This document shows, piece by piece, positions 26,501 to 41,500 of a stretch of DNA of 64,000 bases. The translations under genes were made by a program, and so were the position numbers. The stretch lies in the NCBI RefSeq assembly GCF_905220365.1, contig NC_061154.1, forward strand, positions 15,314,001 through 15,378,000. Direction: 5' to 3'. Positions within the stretch are counted from its first letter, which is position 1, and each line of letters starts with the position of its first letter. This DNA comes from Vanessa cardui. Its lineage: Eukaryota > Arthropoda > Insecta > Lepidoptera > Nymphalidae. The notes beneath the pieces were generated by a model. That model made no database searches and was not told where the DNA came from. It saw nothing but the letters and a program-made list of their open reading frames with translations.

Positions 26501-29500
26501 AAGTTTTTATATAAAAGAACATAAGTATGAATACATATATCTATCACATACAAAGTTGCGGTAATATCACATTCCTATAAGTAAGCACTGAGCATCCCAC
26601 CAAAATCATTTTTATGTAAAAATAATGTTTCCCCAGCTTTCGTCCGGTTGCAATGATCATACTTAATATAGTATAGAATATCTTTACACACAGCTTTTTG
26701 TCATTAGACAAAAGAAACCGCTATGTCCTGCATATTAAATCTGTTACATCTTCGAAAATATTCATTTAAATTATACATTGAACAGAATGAACAGTCTACT
26801 ATATATTAATATAAATAGGTAATATTTGGTCTAAATATCTGAATAACATTTGTATCATATCATTATCTTTATATATTTTGCATCTGTAAGAAGCCTGTGG
26901 GTCGTTATATTATAATGGAATCGTTTCTAGCAAAAGGAAATCTTGAAAAAAACGTTTTACTAAAATATTTCTTTATGTTGTCAAGCGTTACTGCCACACA
27001 TTGGTTTTTTTTAATAACTAGGTCGGTTTTTAGGCCGCAAAAAACTGTATCGTAACGTGTAAACTGCAGATATGTACATTGTACATAATTTAATAATTTG
27101 TCCAATCAAGGGTATACAAGTGAACGTTGGTGACGAGGTTTTTTATTAACATTTAATATGGTATTCGTATTATTTCAGTATTAATTGTGAGTTATGTAAC
27201 CATGGTTAAAATAGCAATCCGAATTTTAATGTGTAGAAGTAACTACTGAATTACTTGCCGGTTCTCGGTAGAATCTACTTTCCGAACCGGCAGTAGTTTC
27301 ACTTAATATAGTTGTTAAATGACGATTCGAAAGTGCTTGTAAAAGCCTACTTCAATAAAGTAGTGGTAAAAAAATCAATGTCAATCAAAAACATATAAAC
27401 ACCTTAATAATATATTATTCACTTATATTTAATAGCAAATTTATATGTGGTGTTTCTAGTTAGCTTTAGAATAAATCAATATGAGCTAGTATTATTGTAA
27501 TACAAGTATGTTAATATGCAAGTCTCGAATTTAGATTAATATCAAAATATATTTATGGAAATTTATTTGATTCATATTAAATGATGTTTTGAAATCACGC
27601 CTTATTAAATAAAATTTAAAATAATAAACATTTATACTCATCACCACCCACTCATCAGATATTCTACCGCTAAACAACAGTACGCAGTATTGTTGTGTTC
27701 CGGTTTGAATTGTGAGTGTGCCAGTGTAACTACAGGCACAAGGGACATAGCATCTTAGTTCCCAAGGTTGGTGGCGCATTGACGATGTAAGGAATAGTTA
27801 ATATTTCTTACAGCGTCATTGTCTATGGGTAATGGTGACCACTTACCATCAGGTGGCCCAGATGCTCGTCATTTTTTATTCCCTATTCCCATAAAAAATT
27901 ATAACGTATTCTTGTTTCCTAAATTTAATAAAATCACAAAAAACGCTACTAATACTTTGGCTATCGAAAAAAGTATCCGTTTAATTTATAGTTTTGTCAC
28001 CTATAATTTAGTAAGATTAAGTTTTCAAATAATCCTATTGTGTTTTCCTTAGTTTATATAAGATTTACGTTGACAAAACAAATAGAAAGAAAATTTATGC
28101 GAAAAGGATTCAAAGAATATGCAGAAGCCAAAAAAAAAATAGTTTGTCTTTCCAAATCTTTATTTAAAAACGTGTGCGTAATAATATTTAAAAAAAAGTA
28201 ATTCAAGTATTTCCTGCTGTAGCTTGTATTTACAATTTGAAGATATTTTAACACTTTCTCAAAGACACACCTGTATGACTCATTTTGTAATTATTTATCA
28301 TTCATATAATCGTTTTTGTAACACAGAGTTAAAACGATTGATAATAATTCTCGACAGAACTACTTTTACGGGCGATTTATTTTACTTTTCAAATATAGCA
28401 GTTAATAGCGGCTTGAAGCGAGCCGAGTTCGTTTTGCAATAGCTGATTACGAGCCTTGTTTATAAAGGATTAGGTATATGCAGTACGTATACCTACGATG
28501 TATAATCTTTCTCGATTCTCTTGAATTCTGAACAACTTCTTTTTATAGACGACCCTAGTTAAAATCAATTGACGCTCTCATTTTTAAAATGTTCATATAT
28601 TACTTGAGTTAAAAACGTACCGTCCTGCTTCTATGATCGATTACAACCCTTATGGTCCTAACAAGATACCTAAATAAGACAAAATATGTTTTAAATTCAA
28701 TTATAATTTATTTATAAATTATGATTTGCAACTTAAAGCTTGGAATTATACTTTGTTGACTCCAAATAGAGTATCGGTGACTCGGCCTGATAATAAATTA
28801 ATAAATAAGCTTCAGCAACGTTCGAAGGAAATATAATTTGCAATGTTACAGATTAATGCCTGCGTGCTGATGCAAGAACAGGTGCCTTAATGAAAAATGT
28901 ATTACGTGTCTGAGTGCTTTTATGTTAGGCTCCACGGCATGATCTACTTCGAATGTGGGCGATCGTGATTATGCTATATATTATGTTATATTATATTATA
29001 TTGAATATTGTGGTTAGGTACTCTTACACCTTTTTTAAAGTAACGATATAACAGTAGGTAATTTCAGAGTAGGATATATTTTCTGAATAGCCAAGTAGGT
29101 TTTAGTTTTTTTTTCTTTAATGGTTATCTTAGCTAAGAATGCCCTTTGGCGCTATGGCCTAACGACCTTTTAATATGTTTCGTCTGAGTCAACTGACACT
29201 AAAATACATTATCACGCATGCATGTCGTTTATATACGACAAATATACGTCAGCCATGTGTTCAACTTTTATTTAAAAACAACGTTTGTAATGTTTAATGA
29301 ATTGGGTATTTGCCGCACAATAAAAAAAAAATTACGATTATGTAAACAAGTTTTACCTTATCGTTGTGTTTTTTATTAATTTAAATATATTCATGATGTA
29401 ATAATGATATTTGTGCGATACGTGAGTTATAACGGCGTTCTCATCGCCGATCATTGCGTCACTCGTTTGACAACAACGATTTTCCATCACATAAGCACTA

Positions 29501-32500
29501 GTGCCGCGCGGACCTCGCTCATTATACAAATATACATTTCGATTCGAGTTATCATTCATTCATTCATGGATTCGATTGTAAATATTTAGAAAAAAATATT
29601 TATAAAATTGATAATCTATGAAAAAGAATGGGAATGGAATACTATAATTATGTTCTATTTTAAACGTACAAAACATTCAAATGTTCCAACATAAAATGAA
29701 TCGCGTAACAGCTGATCCGTACCTTTTAATTCGAGGTCTCTTTAAGTATGATACAGTTTTATAACTGCTATAAAGAATTCACTGAATGGGACCTTGTACA
29801 TTTTATTATCTGTAATAATTGTTGCAATTGATTGTAATTGCCATTAAAAGCGCAGTTGAACTGTTGAATTGACGATGTCGGCTCCATATCTTGCCTCAAT
29901 AATCTAATTGCACTCGACTTATATAATTATAAATTAAACATTAATTGCATTCGGACAAGAGAGTACTCAATACTTGGTACTCAATATTTTTAGGACAGTG
30001 TAATTACTTTAATACTTTGTTTTAATGTGCTATTTAATTGTATTAATAATAAAATACTTTTCAAAAGTTAATTTTTTGTTCGAATTATGTCTGGAGCCAA
30101 GTAAAAGTAAATTAAATTTTAATATCGTTATTTTTTATGTTTTAATAAAATAAGTCTTCGTTAACTGGTCGAAATCCATCAAACATCTTATTGTCAATTT
30201 TTATTATTGATAACATCAGAGCTCATCAAAAGCTACCAAATAGAAAAACAAGAAGAAGACATACATATGAGCTTGATGTACTGAACTGTGTTGCCCTTAT
30301 ATATTCTTAATCAAGAAATAATAATAACATATGACAAAACGTTACAGAATACGTTTCAATTGACGTAAAAAACATCACACGCATCATAAGTTTGCCAGTG
30401 TAAAGTTAGGATATTCGAAACATTCAGGTATATTATTACCTATAACATAAATATGTGCTAATCGTGCAAGTACATACAATACATATTTACTTTTCAAAAC
30501 TGAGTTTCGTCCCGCAACATGCCCTTGTTATTCTACATTACTAACTTAGATCCCGAATCATATTTGAAGGAAAGCCTCAATGTCATAGTGAATGTGATGA
30601 TAGAGTGAACTAATGAGGCTTTGGGGCCCCGTGGCCGAGTGCTCATTGGGCGATCGCTAACGTAGACGCAACATATAACCCATGACCATTGACTTTGACC
30701 GACAAATCTTAAACATCATTAAATAAGCTTAACTATACAATTAGAGTAACTAAATGATTAATTGTTTCATTTCCATGTAGTTGACAATTGTAGATTTGTC
30801 TTGTTTAGCAAATAAATTAGCACGTCCGATGTATATTTGCTGTCATAAAGCTGGTTCGTTCAGTCAGTGGGTCATTTCATAACGACATTGACAACTGTTT
30901 TGATAATGCATGCTTGGTTACATAATCGACGGCGAGTAAGTCGTAACTTTGTGTGAACGAGCTTGTGCGACTGTCGGCGTCTATTTGTAAATGATAACAA
31001 AACGAATTTCTTGTTATTGACGGTCATTTACACGATGACCTTTTCTTGAAAGTGGATTTTAACAATTTGATAACCTCAAAAAAAGATGATCGAGGCGATG
31101 AGTTTAAAGATTTTCTTGTATACGTGTGATCCTTTCCAGGAATGAGGAACTAAATAGTATTATATTTCATTTTTATGACATTTATCTCTGATTCGTTCAC
31201 GACAACCTTTTTAGTACTGTTATTGATGTTATTTGTATTCTCAAATAACGAAATAGACACAAGTTATCATCAGAATATGAAACAATCAATGTACTAAAAG
31301 TTATTTCGTATGATATATATAAAATTACATTTTAGAAAATGGACGGGTAATTGTTAACCAATTTGTCTGATAACATAAAAGCTAATGCCGGCATTCCGAT
31401 ACTATTTTTTACAAACAATTATCTGATACGACTTGCGCGCATCTTATTGTACGTCGTCGACGCCAGAAACCTTTACGTAAATGCCAACAACGACTACAAA
31501 GTTTAAATGCAATCAGATGAACGATGTGTGCAATGAGTGTAAATACGTTTAAAACGCGTTGAACTACGTAACAAATTTAAATTTAAAAAAAGTACTCGCT
31601 ATAAATATTTTGTTATTATTCCATAACATTGTAATAAATATATTTTACTAGAATAATTCATAGGTTGTCAAGTAAATAACATTATTAATAAGATGTTACG
31701 CAATTCATTCTTTTAAAAGAAGTAAAATGTCATTAGTGTCGTTCAATGACATGTTATTCCAGCTAACGAGAACCTATTCTCGTCGTAAGTGCCACACTCA
31801 AGCCCTCGGCTTCACGTAATGCTCTCATAGTACATCCTCACGATTTGTCTTATCTGATGCAATTGCTAGATCCCACCGGTTACTTTACTGACAGTTAACT
31901 TACTAAAGTTTTGTTCTCAATTCGCGATGTAATTATTGTTCGAAATTGAATGTGTTACTATTTAATCGACTTCGATGTATTAATTTAAATAATTTTATAG
32001 ATGTCTCGGGGAAAACGATTACTCAGTTTTAATTCAATAAAGTTTTAATTGCCTAGATAAATTATTACTTTTAAGAACGAATTTAAACCACCATGAAACG
32101 GAGCATACATTTTGTTTATAATAAAATATACATAAACTGATTGAAAGTACATTTTGATCAATTACATCACATAATATAACAATTTATTAAATTATTGCAT
32201 AATATTTATCCTCCAGTAAAATATATTAAACATCACACGTATTTATTATTTATTAGTCATGACTTATTAAGCGGCTTAGTCTAGAAATTGTATGATTTAT
32301 AATATGTACCTAGTAGATTAATCCATATAAAAATATGCGAAATATAATTCACCTTTAACAGAATATGTTCTCAAGTTTATTAAGTAAAGTTCATTTCTCG
32401 AGACAATCGTTTAATATTACTGCTGTTAGTTATGATAAGCTTTGATCAAACAAAGGAGCTTACTTTTAGAATTAATAAATATGTAATTTAAACTCCAACA

Positions 32501-35500
32501 GTCAATAGTATATATAATAGCCATATAAATTAGTCTTTGACGTTTTATTGATTTACATATTCAATACCAATTGACAGTAAGCGTTGTTGAAGACTAAATG
32601 AAATCACCGTCTAAATATTATTCAGAATACTGAACATAGAATGATGGGATGAAGTTATGACTGAGTAATTATGTGTCATGCATAAATTTCTACAACAGGA
32701 TCCCAGAAAAGGTTCAAATTGATTCTGTAGCCAAATAAAAAAAAAAATTAAAGAACGCTTGTGTGCAAAAGGTTATTCTACATTTAGTCAGTTTATGATT
32801 TCTAGCAAGCCTTGGGAATGAAACGATCGCATCCTTGCTTCATTTCTATTCATATGCAATATATGTAAATAACATAATTGAGGAAAAAAAGATTTGCCGA
32901 AGTTTCTTTCGCTGTTTCTTCTAAGATCATTTCATTTAAGAAGCTTCCATATTTAATAAAAGATTTGAGTTTGAGTCACAAAATATAAAACTTAACCAAA
33001 TATTCCCAACCGGGGCATTACTATTTTTATGTACTCTACAATGCATTTAATTATCTCTGAAACTTGAAAAAATTACAGTACAAAGATTGTAAGATTTTTT
33101 TGGTTTTATGTAAGTACGTTATTGCATCGCATTGCACATGAAATATGTAAAGAATACGATTATTGTATCGATTGAAGTAAATCAACCGTTTTTATAATAT
33201 TCCATGTTCATTACCTACATCAAATTGTGACTTTTGTACCAAATAATACTGAGATTATCATAAAAAATATAATGTTTACAAAATCAGAAATCAAATTAAC
33301 TTTTATGTAATGAAGAACAGAAATTTCTTACAACACACTATCATGTCAGTTCTTATTTACAGTTACCGTTACTTTTAAAAAGGTATTTATTGGCCTGCAT
33401 AATATAACCAACCTCCTTTGTTTAAATAATAATAATAAAACTGGCTGGAATGTCAATGTTATTGTATTATAAAGATTCAAAATAAATCGATTACATAAGG
33501 TACAAAAATATTCACTTGGAATTCGATGTTCAAAACAATGATAGCTATAATAGCATGTAATGTTCGTCGACCCATTGCCATCAAAATGACTTGCAGGACT
33601 ATTCATAATAGCTTTTATAACCATTGAAGTGAAAAGGAAAGTGACATACTTTCGTCTATAGAATTATAATAAGTGACATGGTACGCTCGGAGTCGATTCA
33701 TAACGTTTATTATATTTTGTTAACAATTTGCGTAACATTGATATCATTTGCTGAGCCTATTTAAATTAAAACGAAATAACTAAATGGATGTACCGATCAT
33801 ACACTGATTGATCACGAAATTTCAGAAACTAAAACACGTGCAAACTTCAAATTTGCTCTTATAGGATGTAGACATCCGTTGAGAAGGGATGAAACGAAAC
33901 TCCATCTCTAAGGGGTAAAACGGAGGTTGGAAGATTGTGTTATATAAATTTCGCGAGAGTAAAGCCGCAGGTTCAGCTAGTAAATTATAAACTACAAGCA
34001 AAAGAGATGTAGCAATTTAGTTTACAAGATTGATGACTTGTTCGCGATATAAGAAATGGTTTAAATTTCTTGTGGCATCAATGTTTATAGACAGTAACCA
34101 CTAGCATTCAATGGCCCGTACGTTTAACTACGTTAGAAAAGAAATAGACGTATCGTTAGAAATGTAAATGTAGTTTCGTTACCGCAACTGAAAAGTTTTC
34201 TCGAACTCAGTCGTGACTGCTTAATTTGTTGTTAAATAATCGTGTTGCCTCCAAACGACATAAAGCTGTGATGCCAGATGATCTATTTCAAAGAGAACAT
34301 TGCTCTTAAAATAGTTCGCGGGTTCACGTTTTGCTAAGCGTTATTCAAATTTCTTGTGCGCAATGTTACTACTACATTTTACCTCGGTCTCGGCGGTGAA
34401 AGAAAACATGCAATATATACAACATACAGATATACATACATATGAATATACATAATTATATCACCAATAATATAGCAATATACATAGGTATATACATGTC
34501 TTTAATTAAACGCTTTTACCGATTTCGACGAGAGGTTTTGAATGTATTTGAATGAGACGAACAATTTCGTTTCATATAAAATAAGATTTAGTGCAAATAA
34601 TGTCGTATTATAATTTTATAAACTATATTATGAAATTGTAATATCGCATCTCCTAATATAGAGATAGATTACAGGCACAATTTAATTCTGAAAGCATAAT
34701 CGCAGTAGACTCTTTACAGCACAATAAAAAAAAATATTATTAAAATAACATATAATTACTCCACCTTAAAATTTGTTTGTATGATGCACTGTTTTTCTTA
34801 TTCTCCATTATTAAAAATAAGTAACTATTGCATTATTTAGGTTTTTTTTAAATATATATCGATATATTTTCTACAAGATTCATTTGATATATCATAATGA
34901 AATCTGCCACATTTCATGATGATATATCAATATATCGAAAAAAATATTTTCTCGAAAAATTGCTAATCAACAAACATGTCATCATGTTACAAATACGTAC
35001 CAATTTATAAAACAATTAAAGTAATATTACCTGTAGAAAGTTTTGGAATTTAAGAGGTTGTTTTAGTAAGTATTGGTTTATATAAAGTGGCTGCGATTTC
35101 TCTAGACGAGGAGGTAACGAGTTCCCATTATTGTGTGATTCTAATGAACTTTCGCTCTTTGGTCAATGCCATGGCTATCAGATGTGCAGATAAAATATAG
35201 ATTAAAAAATATATTCTGCTATTGTCTTATAAAAAGAAAAAAAGTGACATAATTATATAATTTAATTACATAGTATAAAGTTACCGCTGTCTGTCCCTAT
35301 GTATGCTTAGATCTTTAAAATTACGCAACGGATTTTGATGCGGTTTTTTTAATAGATAGAGTGATTCGAGAGGAAGGTTTTTGAATATAACACAAAGACG
35401 ATATAATAAAGAAACACTGATAATTTAGAAGGTTCAATTTGATCTCGAAAACAAATTCCGTAGTATATTTAGTACATTGCAATTTGCACCCGTGCGAAGA

Positions 35501-38500
35501 CGGGGCGGGTTGATAAGTACATGTCAAAATGTCCAGCAAAATCCTTCGCCCCGCTAAAGTTTCACTCTGCATAATGAAATTTATTCAAACACAACATAGA
35601 CACAACAAATTTGGCTATATTTTAGTTAATATAAGATTTATTAAACGATGTTTCCTTTCGCAATTGAGTACGAGATCACCGGATGTGAGCTCGCGTTCTT
35701 ATAGTTAGAATCTACGCAACTTATCTTCTGAAGTCTTATTTAAATTAAACATTTATTGTACCTATCATGAAATATTTCAAAAGCAAAAATTTAATAAACT
35801 TATATGAAGCAGGTTGAAATGAAGAATGTATTTTTTTTAGTTATTGTGAATGTATTATTTTAAATGATAACTTATATTTCGGTAATTAATAAAAAATACT
35901 GTACAATCTCTGATACCTAAATTAATATAGTTTTTATGGATATGTAATCGTTGATGCATATTTAAGCATTAGTGTAATATTAGAATGACTTAGAATACGT
36001 TGAGCGAATATTCTGTACGAACGTATAATCCTATTTGATTGCAGGTAAAACCGCGTGGCTAAGCCACTATATTTTCATTTCACATGGATGACGTTCTATG
36101 ATCGATCGGTTCATTACTATTTGCAATAAATATCATCACAAATGACATAACACGGTCGTACAAAGTACGTCTTAATAATTATGTTTATATCATTTAATGT
36201 TCATGCGTGTTCCACTTTGATTTAGAGGAGTGCTATTTTATGGAATAATTAATGTACTTAAAAACAGTGTCAATCGTCAACGACGCTCGAGGCTGTGGCT
36301 TTAACTGTAACAAGGTGGTCGGCCGTCTCTCTAATCTTTCTATTTTCGGAGCGTACCGTCGCGCACAGATCATTAAATCAGAACAACCGAATAAATAATC
36401 GTGAATGTGTCGCTGAATGTACTCACATAATCTGTATTTTGATGTCAATCAACATGCGCCTGTTGTGCTTAATGCGGGCATTTGTTTATTTATTATTATA
36501 GCAACTGGTTCAATTACGTACCTGTATCAATATGTGCAATCGATGCCTTAATAATCACATATGTTATTTAAATGCTTACGGCCTTACTGTTAAACGTTAT
36601 AGAACGGGTGAATTGTTACAAATAGATTTATCTATTTCTGTCATCAGTAATTTTGTATTTAACTACAAATTTTATAACATGATTTTCAAATTATATTTAA
36701 TTATTTTTTATAGTTTATTACATACACTTACGAATATCATCAGCTATATTCAGTCAAGCATATATTTAAAAGGCTTGATAAATTTTAGAATATATGCGAC
36801 GTACAAAGTCATTAGTAATGTTTTCGGCGAGTAATGATATCTATCGTTAATCGAGATACAATTACAATGAAAAGAAATATTCTCCGTCAATTTAAAAATA
36901 TTTGTTTATCTAAAATTTGGTGAGAAAATATGTTTTTGTTATCTATAGACATAACTAGCCTTGGCAGTAAATATTACAACAATGTAATTAACGGTTCTGT
37001 AATCGTTCGCTAACTTGCTTTTAATTACAGATATGTACCTTCCGCCCTTGTTCTGTGAAAAATTTGAACAATAGGAGAGGTAGTTATTGTTAATCTTATC
37101 CGAGATAACGGCGTCGCGGCGTGCAGGGTCGCGTTGTTTATGCGGTCAAGGAAGACGGACGGTCGGCGCAGAAACCGACACTCATAATAGTGCGTTTCTT
37201 GTGATTCGCAAAACATGAAATGTCACATTATATTCATGATCATTTTATCTTATAAACGACACGTACGTCTTGCAACACCACTTGAGCTAAGATTCAATGC
37301 TATACATGACAAAAAGGCTTAAAGTAGAATAGAAAGACAGTATTTTTAACAATAAATTAAATAAGTATGTGGTTACATAATTATACGGCAACAAATAGAA
37401 TGGTCACGTTTTGCATTGGGAAGAAATATTGTACATTCCTTACAAAAACCAATGCGACACTAACCCGGGTATTAACTGTTCCTGTAAATAACTAGTGTAT
37501 TTGCCCTTTAAACCGGAACACGATAAAATTTGGTGGTAGCATGTGTCATGTACTCACCATATGTGGTACCCAGGCGGACTTGCACAAAGCTCTCTATTAT
37601 AAATATTTAGAGTTGTATTATAATATACCTACGCCTAGAATACGAGTAAGTCTTAACTGAAATTTAATTCTTCGTTTATGAAGGCAATCTCATTCTTTAC
37701 AAACTCACTTCGTTTCTCACTCATGAAATTTTACTAAAACTGGCCATTGTGTATGCATATGTTATAATTAATATCGTCAGTGTCGCAGATCACTTTCTGA
37801 CATTACACGATCATGTTCTGCGCTAAGTTTCGAGGTTGTCCTTATAGAATAATTGCATTGGAAAGATTATTACACGTTGATGGAAACGGAAAAAAAATAA
37901 TAATTATTATTCGAATTGAGAAATTATTATTTGTTTATTATTAATATTTTACACTGTATTACAATAACTATATTCGTTTAAACACGTTCATAACAAATGC
38001 GTTCCGAGTTAAACGGTAAGCGATTGGTCACGAGTAGCTGAACAGATTTAGTTTTTATCAACAACAGTTGAGGTTAGACTAAGAGCCACGAATATCCATA
38101 TTGTGCGGTTACAATTACGTAAATATTCAATAAATCGTATTTTTTTTACATATACAAATATCGATGATAATTATTTCCAACACTTTCGCGTCTCAATAAA
38201 TCATCTGTATTTCATTCGATTGATTAATTAATCGATTGGATCTATCGATCGATAATCGATTCTATTTAGATATTAGAATAGAATCTTGCGTATCCTAGGA
38301 ATTCGTGTGTAAATAATCGGCATCGCTCTAATTCGAGAAATATCGATTAATAAAAACCTCTACTTCTACCCTTGTCAATATGTAAATTATGCCTCGTGTA
38401 ATTTTTTTTCTGTTTATTTGACCTTTTCCGTTACGCTCGCTTTATAAAAAGATACTTACTCAGGTATTTGATTATTTCAGACGTCATTTTAAGCTATAAG

Positions 38501-41500
38501 AAAAAATAATATGGCGTTAAAAAGAAATTATTGCGTCTAGTACATGCGATTTCATGGTGCCATAGGTTTGTGATATCCAAGATTCCTAACTATTCTCACT
38601 GAGTACAAGAAGTATTTTTTTCTTATTAAGCACTGGTTGTCGCTCGCGTTTGTATAGATTATAATATGATGAAAGGGAGAGTAATGCGCTATATTGTACA
38701 GTACTGCTCGCTCTCTTGAGTAATGTTAACACTTTCACCACGTGGAAACAAATCGTTACGTCATTTTAAATAGTTAATTTTTTCTATATCTATTTTCAAC
38801 ATATATTTTTATTAATTCAACGTTAGCCTCATATTGTTTTATAAGTTAAAGTTTCAATTTTGTAGTTGAAAATAGATTATTTTAAACTTCTTTATAATGT
38901 ATTTAATGTCAATTGTGACGTGCATTTTATGGTCAAAATTTATGTTGACCTGCGTGGTTTTCGAGTAGTATTGACCTTATCTTATCGTAGGAATCGACAG
39001 GGCGGTTTTTTGTGTTAAGCGCAATAATGATATTGAAAAACCTATCCAACCGTTAAAACCACACTGCACACACGACCTCAAATAAATGAGTTATGATGTT
39101 TCGTATATGGTGTTATCGACCAATGCGCCGGCAATAATTTATTAAAACAATATATGATTTGAAATGTTCTACTATTATTCTATTCGAGACAATAATATAG
39201 TCCATATACTTAAATATAATTGTATATATACCTATGTATTTAGTTGGTCTGCAGGTGTGTGTTTTATATTACATTTATCTATCTTAGTCGTATCTAAAAC
39301 TGTATGGGTTAACAGAAACCTTTTGCATTAGACTATAACTAGACCTTTTCCTGAGCTAAGATTGTCTGGTAAAGCCTAATAAAAATCTGTTATTTTGGTT
39401 TTATCATAACGGTTTCGTCTTTGTGAACAATAAATCTGAATATGTGCAATACATAATGAAGCAATTGTGTGCTTAGCTGTTAAGTTCGAGTTTAAAAAAA
39501 AAAGCGCTCGTGTCGCCAGTCAGCAGCGAGACGGCGGGCGTGGCGAGCAGCAACTGTCCTCGTTTGCCGCTAATCAGCCCCAGTCCGACCCACTACTAAT
39601 GAACTCCGCTAATGTATAATACTCAAACTACCATTCATCATAAGCAAGTCTACTAACACCCATAATTAATCAAACTTATTCATTACATACGCGGACCGCA
39701 TTCATGCTAAGATTGTCAAGAGCCTTTTGAGCCTACAGACCGCCGCTTGGTTCACGCGTTACGCAATACATTTCACTTACACTTTAGTTATTTAAATGAG
39801 TAATGGAACGAACCTGCAGTAAATATTCAAAGGTAACTAATTAGTTACAAAAGAATTTAAAGACGTCGTGTCGATACCAATGCGTTTAATTAGAATAAAG
39901 AAACGATTCAAAAGCGCTACCAAATGTAATTAATAATTGTAATATATACAGATAATAATTAAGTCTTTATTTGTTGTTGACAGTAATATTTGTTTTACGA
40001 TAAATAATTATAGACATAGCATCGCGTGAAAGTCGAACTAAGACAATGAAGTATTTACATCGCAATGTTAGAATTAAATGTTTCAATGTTTATTTTATAA
40101 GAAAATAAATACTATCATATAAACATTAATTTTATATTCTGCTGGCCCAAAGATCAAGTTAAAGAACTGGTTTTAAAAAGTGGTTTTCTTATTAAATAGG
40201 ACGTTGAACTTTTTGCCCAAAAGTGTTATGTAATTCGCTACATAATTTGTTTTCACTCCGTCATTGGGTCGCATTCTTGATATTAATAATAGAAATAATT
40301 ACAGATATTCATAATTGAACAAAATATTAAAGAAAACATACCACTGTTCAATTAAGTGATGTCGTATTTATTTTTTTATAAATCGAGTAGAAATACTAAT
40401 CACATTGCTGTAAACCAAAAGAATAATAATCCTATTATATGCCGATATTTTTCTACATATTTTGAATAATAATATAAAAAAACACAGTGTGCCTGTATGG
40501 GAAAGATGATTGCATTTGATATTTTAATCAAGAATGTCTAGAAACAAACTAACCGAACATTATACACGATTCTTTTAGAAATTGAACTGCACATCTAACT
40601 TTTAAAGCGACTTCAAAAAGGAGGAGGTTATCAATACGTCTGTATTTTTTTTTATATAAAATACTTTTTGTTTTAAACAGTTAATCTGAACGGCTTATTC
40701 TGGTTTATATCATTTGTGACACAGAATTAAATGTCACTTAAATAAACGACCTAGTAACTTGAATTAATAACAATTACGGCTCTATTAATTTGGACCAGGC
40801 GGGTGCCAATTTTACTAACAAATTGATACTTTATCGCAGTCAAACCGAAGCGCACCCGACCGAAGTTTTAATCAGAATAGAACTGGGAATATAACATAAT
40901 CCGTTAAATGTTCGTAGAATTATCTCCGTACTTTTGAATTTAGAATAATGTTTTCTGGTGTAGAAGTCTGACGCTACACTACAGTTCTTGACGCTACATT
41001 ACTGTTCCCGTCTTAATTTAATAAAATGTATTCTGACACTGCTAAAATTGATACAGCCTTTAATCCTTTATATTGGATACGTTCATGGTGCATTGTTTAA
41101 TATGTAAACATTGATTGTTTTTCATATAAAAGCAACATGAATATTTGACATATGTATAAAAAGTATTTATAAGATATTCGCAGTGAATAATAAAACATAA
41201 CACTGAATTACTCTAAACGTTCTCAGAGACGTTCCGCATTTTCCATATTGATTCGATGCAAAATCTTACGATTTATATATAAAAAGAACAAAGCGTTTTT
41301 TTAAATAAGGATACGATGCCTTCGAGCAAACCATATTCACTTTCCGCGACTCCATAAACGCCCCAAGAATTTAAAGATATGAACATAAAATGACTGAATA
41401 TGAAAAATCTTTGAATTCATGTCCCTAACTAGATAATGACATTTCCGATTATAGAAATTATTAATGTAATCATGCCATAATACATGTTACCTATATAACG

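Noticed and set aside
30625..30665. tRNA-like GTGGCCGAGTG box
   Set aside because: No B box follows at tRNA spacing and no cloverleaf can be drawn.
33346..33624. 92-codon minus-strand open frame in intron 1
   Set aside because: No recognisable domain or signal. Splice sites cannot be justified, and frames of this length occur by chance in 64 kb.
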